A stretch of 64,000 nucleotides of DNA from Guyanagaster necrorhizus (lineage: Eukaryota; Basidiomycota; Agaricomycetes; Agaricales; Physalacriaceae). A model generated the notes under the pieces. It ran no database searches. It had not been told where the DNA came from and saw only the letters and a program-made list of their open reading frames with translations. Position 1 is the first letter of the stretch. Every line of letters begins with the position of its first letter. Location of the stretch: contig NW_025064911.1 of assembly GCF_019112545.1 (NCBI RefSeq), forward strand, positions 1 through 64,000, given 5' to 3'. Both the position numbers and the translations under genes were made by a program. This document shows positions 58,376 to 64,000 of this stretch, piece by piece.

Positions 58376-60611
58376 TTAAAAATCATCCACTATCACAGGT
58401 GGCATAGCAGGGACAACTGGCATAGGTGGATACATATTAGAACGCTTTTTGACCTGCTCCCGCATCTTCTCCAAGCGTTTAGCTTCTCTCTCTCGCTTCT
58501 CTCTCCGCTCCTGCCTTTCCCTCTCAATCCAAGCGTCAACATCGCTCACAGCCTGCTTAGGTTCCTTCTTGTGAGCCAGTAGGTACCCTTGCAACTCGGC
58601 CGTGGAGAACTCATCAGAGGGGATCTGATCCGCGAAGTCTCTGGCATACTGTTCTATTGAATCTCCCTTCTCGACCATGATGCCGAGGTCCGGTAAGCGG
58701 CTTTCAGGGAAGAACCGTGCGTAAAGAGCTTCCGCTTGTTCCCGCGTCGCGAGGCTGTAGGGAACTTTCCTGTCGATACGCCCTGGTCGGAGGAGAGCCG
58801 CGTCGAGTCGGTCAATGTAATTTGTCTATGTGGAGTTCGCAGCAGGAGATTAGATTTATATTATCGAACTGGTCGAAAGCACCCGTAAGCACACTTACCG
58901 TGGCAAAAAACAATTTCCCTTCCTCGCTGCCTACGCCGTCGATGACGTTCAACAACCCAGAAAGCGTAACGAGGGACCGGCGACGTTGTGGGGGCGGGGA
59001 ATAGGGATCATAGGTGATGTATTGGTTATGCAAAAGGTCCTCTTCTCGATCTTCGCGAGACGGGAAGGCACAATCGATATCCTCAATTAGGAATATTGAG
59101 TGCTTGGGCACGGCTGAGGCTGCGCGTTGAAGGAAGGAGTCATCCACACTGTTTGGTTCAGTCAGATGTTCCGGGTCGTAAAGATCATATGTCGGAGGAA
59201 AGTTGCACATACTAGTTCAACGCTAATGAAAGCGAGTATATCTCGAATCCCAATTCGCCTGCCTGAAAAAGTCGTGATGATAAGATAAGGTGTCTTTAGC
59301 CAAGTATAGGTGCGCCGCCCCACCAAAGCGTAAATTGTCGAACCTGGGTTAGCATCAGAATTATGTATATTAAGAGATCTGCGAACGGCGCCACATACTC
59401 TTGCCGGTTCCCGGAGGTCCGTAAAGCAGGATGCCCATCCGATGTGGGATTCCGGCCTTGTTGTACCATTGCTCAGAGTCGATGAATTCCCGCGCGTCTT
59501 GTATAAGCGATTGCAAGGTACCTTCCCGCAGAATGATGGATTCCAAGGGGCGCTTCGGTTTCCGCTTCACGTCAGCCCAGATCCCCCCTCTCCCGTAGTT
59601 GTGCCCCATCTGAACACAAGATCAGCGCTGGACGAATGCGACACGAAGATGAACGACTACCACCACAGCTTCTGTAGAATGAACAATAACATTGGGTTTG
59701 CTAACGTTGATATATCGACGCCGTGCCTCCTCCACGAGTCTCGAGAGGATGCTCATGTCCATTGTATATACACTGTGTCTATCAATAAATTCGACGCGTT
59801 GGTTGGAAAATAAGCTCAACTCACGTTACGTAGATTGTACCGCCACTCGACGGTCCGCCTGCGGCACGATTACCAGCAAATAATTCATTCGTACGCTTGA
59901 TTTCCAACCAGTAACCTTCCCATCGGAATAATTGAGGATTGGCGTATTCTGGCACGTATTCCGCATTTCCTTGTACGCTTTCAGGCCCTGTTTCGATAGA
60001 CCACTCGCGCTTCGAGCTTTTCGCAGTTACACGGAAATCTCTAGATCGTTTCCAGACTTTTTCCTGTGTCTGACCAGTATGTTAGCGACGTTAACAGAGA
60101 GCATGAACCCATCCTTGCGAAGGGCAGGTAAACGTGATTCCGTCAAAGGTTAAGTTTACACTAGATCAACTCAGGATCAAATGTATACATTCGTACGAAA
60201 TCCAAAATTATCAAGCCCTCCGTAGGACGACAGAATTTTTACGTACCAGAAAATGAACGATCCACTCGTAAGCAGGATCCCCTTGGTCAAATCTGGCCGT
60301 CAAGGAATATTCTGAAACATATTGAGGTTGGATTTAATGGTTTGCGAAATGAAGGACTCACGAAACCGAACACGCTCCATAAGCCACTGGCACAGTCTAC
60401 GCCCCGTTTCAATGATGGATCCCAGCGCCAGCAACCTGAAGCTATCCCATATGTACGAATGTGTGGTGAACAATGCTCCTAGACCGAAGAGAGACGAGAA
60501 ACTCAGGAAGTGATTGACCCAGGATGGGCGAGACGACAAGTTCATACCCGCCTGGGTGAATTCCATCGAGGGGGAAGCTGAGTAAATGGCCATGGGGTCC
60601 ATGGGGTCCAT
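58376..60611 (-). CDS. BCS1-like AAA ATPase, nine exons, 550 aa
   Basis: Relative of mitochondrial Bcs1, which moves the folded Rieske protein across the inner membrane. Many paralogs in mushroom genomes have unknown substrates, so a specific role is not claimed. Exons inferred from splice sites and frame: 60362-60611, 60247-60311, 59825-60069, 59661-59772, 59399-59609, 59324-59343, 59213-59262, 58899-59148, 58376-58825 (1653 nt in frame). Residues 36-68 form a hydrophobic, membrane-anchor-like segment. A BCS1_N domain follows (YEWIVHFL, VWKRSRDFRVTAKSSKR, GYWLEIKR). Walker A GPPGTGKS spans an intron. Walker B is IFLIEDID. LSGLLNVIDGVGSEEG and an ALLRPGRID arginine-finger motif follow. The tail is a charged helix (ERERQERREKREREAKR). 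The start at 60611 has CCCACCATGG context. The weakest choices are the donors at 59660 and 59323 and the 177-bp intron 60070-60246. Confidence 0.93.
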
Positions 60612-61798
60612 GGTGGGCTCGGAGGGAGAAGGATTAGGAAGGGAAGTTTGACTTCAAGATGCTCGGCCGCTCTAATATAGCAATGGAGAGACGCCATCAA
60701 TACGTCAACGTATACCAATCTAGCCGCCATGAGGCTCTCCACGAGTCATATCACGAGCGGGAAAGAAGATTTTCTGAGTCCAATTCCGTGTATGACTCTT
60801 TTTCAATATGTTTTGTGGCTGTCATCCCATCTAGGATTAGGATCTCTATCACTTCATCAGGTTGATGACAATGATTATGTCTACCACGGAACCGAAAAAA
60901 AACTACATTAGTGGAAGTACCGGCACTCCGAAGGACATGTACTTACTTTGGGTGACTGGATCTAAGAAACAATTATGATATCCATCACTGTGCTTCGTGG
61001 CTGCACTCCGACCGAGGCCATCGAGTCAGTGTAGTAGGCAGTGATTCGTACCAGTGCTTGGGCTCCTATCTGTTTTACATTTTTATCGGAAGGTGCTAGG
61101 CGCCCGGGCCTGTTTGAAAAGTTACCCCAAGTGATATAAAAGTAAATGCACGAATGCACATCCATCATGGTAAGAAGAGAGATGTATATAGAAGCCGTTG
61201 GCAGGTAAGATTGGTCTGATAATCAAACGGAGCCGGATCATTTATGATTCAAATCAAAACAGTAAACCATGATGGCCTGAAGAATCAAGATCTGAGAGGA
61301 CAGGCATGGGAGAGTTGAGACCGTCATGGGACAGATCAGCATGGAAGAGCCTAACCACTCCACTGTAGTCATGTTCCTTGCGCGTCTGTGCTATTAAATA
61401 ATCATTGGAGAGAGGCGGCTACGTTGAAATAGTACCGATTCGTGCGATAGCCATTCTCAACAACGGTGCACTGATCATATCAAGTTAGACGAACCTTGAA
61501 CTGCGCTTCTTAGTAGTGCTATATCTGGGCACCTCGCTCACCCAGCACTAAAAAGTCCGAACATTGAGTTGCGCCAGGAATGGGTATATCACCACCTTGA
61601 ATGTAGTTAACTTCTTTCCCGCAGGGAACGCACTGTCTCGGTGACAACCGCGTCCTGGTGACAACCCCAAGCACCCGCAAGGTACGACCTCGCCCATCTC
61701 CCCGAGGACTGCTAGCAACAAATGAGTTTTCAGCGATGACACATTTTCATCTGTAGGCAAGTCTCATATAGATCCCAGATAAGGCCCAACCTGGTTAC
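60612..61798. other. Intergenic, upstream of the BCS1-like gene
   Basis: Host-like composition with CpG present. The bases just before the BCS1-like start are pyrimidine-rich on the minus strand, as in many fungal 5' leaders. A TATA-like gatataaaag on the plus strand lies near 61132-61141. No coding gene can be supported. Confidence 0.4.
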
Positions 61799-62770
61799 GT
61801 GGAAGAGCTCCATACAATGCCCGACTTTATCTTGAGCATCGAGCACCACACAATCACGGCACCTACGAGAGTTCGCAAATTTGTTCACGCCGGTAACAGC
61901 ACCAGAAAACAGCCTGTGCGAGCTGCCACGCTCTCCACGCTTTCCCCCTTGTATCATTCAATAGCTTGTGATGACTGTCCGTGGGGAATCCCACGAAGGC
62001 TGGAGTTTTGCGTAAGTACAAGATGAGGCGATGTTGCCACGTAAAAGCGTTGAGCATAATGATCAGAATATATGTAGGCACGAACATCCGTAATGCATGG
62101 ACGATGAAGATCTGGATTGGGAGCCTAGAAATCTGAATCGTAAGGATCTCCCAGCAACCCCGAGAAGAAGAGGGGGCTTACTACTACCGGGAGGAACTCG
62201 CGACCTTTACTATTGTCCAGGTGAGCATGCAAGAGGATTTAATTGAAAGAAGTTTAAAGGGACTGATATCAGATCTTTATGGTACAAAGCCAGGATCAAG
62301 TCACGATCTCAGTGCATCTCATCAGCCGATACCATAAGTACCGTATTGATATTCCATTGAATAGAGGATTCAGAGAACTGTCATATCGTTGTGTGCCCGC
62401 ATCTTAGTGTTCCTGGATAGAGAGCAAAGTTTAATGCTGAGTGCCCAACGTGATGATGCGAGAACCACGCACAGACCATATGATATTATTACCTTGGGGC
62501 TTCCTCAGCATTCGGCCGATATCCGGTCAGTTGCAGAAGGACTGATTACTGCTGCATCGTGGGTGGTGAATAAATCAACGCCGCTCCTGCAGGTACGGAT
62601 CGTATTTCACTTTCGATGGGAGCAGAACGACGATAGGGACGTTTATCGAAGACGGTCCTCGAATTTGGCTCATACGAAGAAGGTCAAAGAGGACCGGCCA
62701 ACGGACAACACGTTTTCATTTACGCGTTCTCATGCGTTAAACCCAGCCCGCAGGCGCCAATTTCTTTGAA
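61799..62770. other. Possible but unsupported coding sequence
   Basis: Plus-strand open frames lie at 61799-62026 and 62389-62769. The first has a good donor-like site (TTTTGC then GTAAGT near 62012) and a possible acceptor near 62078. Neither translates to a family I recognise, and the second frame has no obvious splice partner. They are recorded as candidates only. The sequence has normal CpG and is not repeat-like. Confidence 0.2.
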
Positions 62771-62827
62771 CTAATGATCAATTAGACGATGTTTGGGGAA
62801 TCCGGGCAAAATGACTCACATGATGTG

Positions 62828-63430
62828 CTAATGCATTTTTCTACGTCCACAAAGCAAGTATCTTTGGAGATGTATGGTCCGAACGTCTCTGGATAGACGC
62901 CGGCTCAAAGGTCCACCGACATATTTCGTACGGATTACTGCATTTTTGACGTACTCTGAGACGCCGATAACCTGAAAAGCTGTATCGCGGCTGATAGACC
63001 CGTCCACCGTAAGAAGTTCATTTGACAAGAGCCGCCACAGCGTGTCAGGCTGAGGTAAAGAAAGGAGAGTAACTAGGTTTCATTACACCTACCGCAAAAG
63101 AGTAAAGATATGCATGACCCACCAAAATAGCTGGCACGACTACAGCATGTAGGTCAAATTCGCCGCGACCAACACGCAGAAGCGCGCTGTTGCTGACCGG
63201 ATTACAACCTTCTTGCTCGTTTCTATTCAATTCACCGCAATGGATCTGCTCTTGCAGCCGCGCGGTAGCGAAACAGAGTACACATGAGACCGTGCCATGG
63301 ATAATAGTTTTTCAAATAAATTGTCGAAAGCCAAAGGGTAGAAACTGATAGCTCTGAGTAAGCATTCCTCGACCTGTTTCCTAGAAGTAACCGAAGTTTC
63401 ACTGACCCATAGTGGCGCATCCATTGTCAT
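62828..63430 (-). CDS. Hypothetical spliced gene fragment
   Basis: Minus-strand open frames 63227-63430, 63093 to about 63200 and 62828-63049 look like exons of one gene. The best-supported intron is 63050-63092 (43 bp): donor GTAGGT after ...YLYSFA and acceptor CTCAG before PDTLWRLLSNELL, phase 0. A second intron is likely between about 63180 and 63240, but no donor-acceptor pair that I tried keeps the frame. The first frame (APLWVSETSV ... CLLRAISFYPLAFDNLFEKLL) has the composition of a real helical protein. The frame ends at a TAG near 62828. I do not recognise the family, and the start is uncertain. Confidence 0.35.
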
Positions 63431-63746
63431 GTTGATGAAATGAGAACGAGGGTAACTTGTAAAGCAAATTCGCGTCTTGCTACGCGAAGGTCGGGTAAAG
63501 CTCGATAAAGGCTAGAGTAAATACTCAGTAAGATGAATTCAAGTGCAGAGACAAGGCTGTGTCACGCACCAAAACGCCATGCAGAAATGAACAAGTGCAC
63601 ATCCATGGAGCCAGTATAAGAGTCACTCGCCGACGTTTGGCGATTTCAAATGGTTTTCGGACTCCGAATGTATGCCGATACGTCGGCAAGTACTAATGTA
63701 TTTATTATTACATGGCAGTGCCATCATGCACAGTACAGAGAACGTG
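63431..63746. other. Intergenic sequence between two minus-strand gene pieces
   Basis: Host-like composition. A short inverted sequence (cgccgacgtttggcg) lies near 63629-63643. No coding domain seen. Confidence 0.35.
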
Positions 63747-64000
63747 TCAGACGAAGACAAAACAGCTGAGACTGGCATTAGATGCCCTCAGCTGCAGGCT
63801 TTTGCTCTTCTTTTTATTTTTCTTCTTTTTCAGAGCTGAAGCCATCCTGGGATTCAGAATTGGCACACCGTTGACAGTCGCCTGATTCCCATTGTAAAGA
63901 TGAACGGCATCACCAGAGAAATCGGCAGCCTTAAGAACAGGCTAGAACAGTGAAAATTCCAAGGCTCAGACTCTCTTTGATATTTACAATTTACATATCC
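63747..64000 (-). CDS. 3' end of a spliced gene, Lys-rich C-terminus
   Basis: The last exon at 63747-63941 (64 codons plus TGA at 63747-63749) reads from PVLKAADFSGDAVHLYNGN to a Lys-rich stretch (ALKKKKNKKKSKS), ending SCFVFV. It is preceded by a typical fungal intron at 63942-63994 (GTAAAT donor, TTCTAG acceptor, 53 bp). The upstream exon (63995 onward) leaves the window. The basic stretch could be a nuclear or nucleolar targeting signal. No family is recognised from this piece alone. It is too short to stand out as an open frame starting with Met. Confidence 0.45.

Noticed and set aside
60070..60246. An extra exon inside the unusually long BCS1-like intron
   Set aside because: The flanking exons join directly into the expected VHFL-TQEKVWKRSRDF sequence, so no residues are missing.
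61548..62087. Minus-strand ORFs as a gene
   Set aside because: Overlapping frames on both strands, with no recognisable domain and no coherent splice pattern.
62828..63430. Assigning the hypothetical gene to a TCF25-like family on faint similarity of one helix
   Set aside because: The resemblance is weak, the gene would be far too short, and one splice junction cannot be resolved.

Overview
The window looks like a chromosome segment of a filamentous basidiomycete, probably an Agaricomycete. This rests on one well-resolved host gene, a BCS1-like AAA ATPase at 58376-60611 with mostly 50-70 bp introns, and on the density of LTR retrotransposons. About 58 kb on the left is a graveyard of nested, stop-riddled retroelements. 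The right 6 kb is host-like DNA with normal CpG content and spliced genes. A run of 480 Ns lies at 42568-43047.

Layout. Letters are labels I assigned. 1-382: unassigned flank. 383-5488: gypsy A (+), 5'-truncated, least decayed. 6283-6847: 5' LTR and primer site of gypsy C (+). 7159-22281: gypsy D (-), 3'-truncated in integrase and split by gypsy E (-, 10934-19650, 541-bp LTRs, TSD GACTA). 23570-25137: orphan gag J (-). 25539-30559: Ty1/copia element M (+). 30560-31285 and 39342-42540: gypsy L (+), split by complete gypsy F (-, 31286-39341, TSD ATATG). 43881-44444: 3' LTR of gypsy H (+). 44445-48002 and 56585-56646: gypsy G (+), whose 3' LTR is split by complete gypsy I (+, 48003-56579, TSD GACTG). 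I carries solo LTR N (50963-51481, TSD GTCAA). 56647-57480: copia fragment K. 57859-58075: copia-type solo LTR O (TSD AGCAC). 58376-60611: BCS1-like gene (-). 61-64 kb: poorly defined host DNA with two likely spliced minus-strand gene pieces.

The gypsy elements are chromodomain-bearing: gag, then protease-RT-RNase H-integrase-chromodomain. D, E, F and I also have about 2 kb between the primer site and the zinc-knuckle part of gag, encoding a long N-terminal gag region of unknown function. Wherever a 5' LTR-internal junction survives (C, D, E, F, I), the 13 nt starting 1 nt after the LTR are complementary to 13 nt inside the LTR about 30 nt downstream of a TATA-like box. The pairing is kept between families with different sequences. 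This is the layout expected for Tf1-type self-primed reverse transcription, and I regard it as the most informative signal in the window.

Decay is dominated by C-to-T and G-to-A transitions with near-total loss of CpG, as expected from methylation or RIP-like mutation. The two E LTRs differ at about 50 of 541 positions by eye count, all transitions. No element here looks able to make its own proteins.
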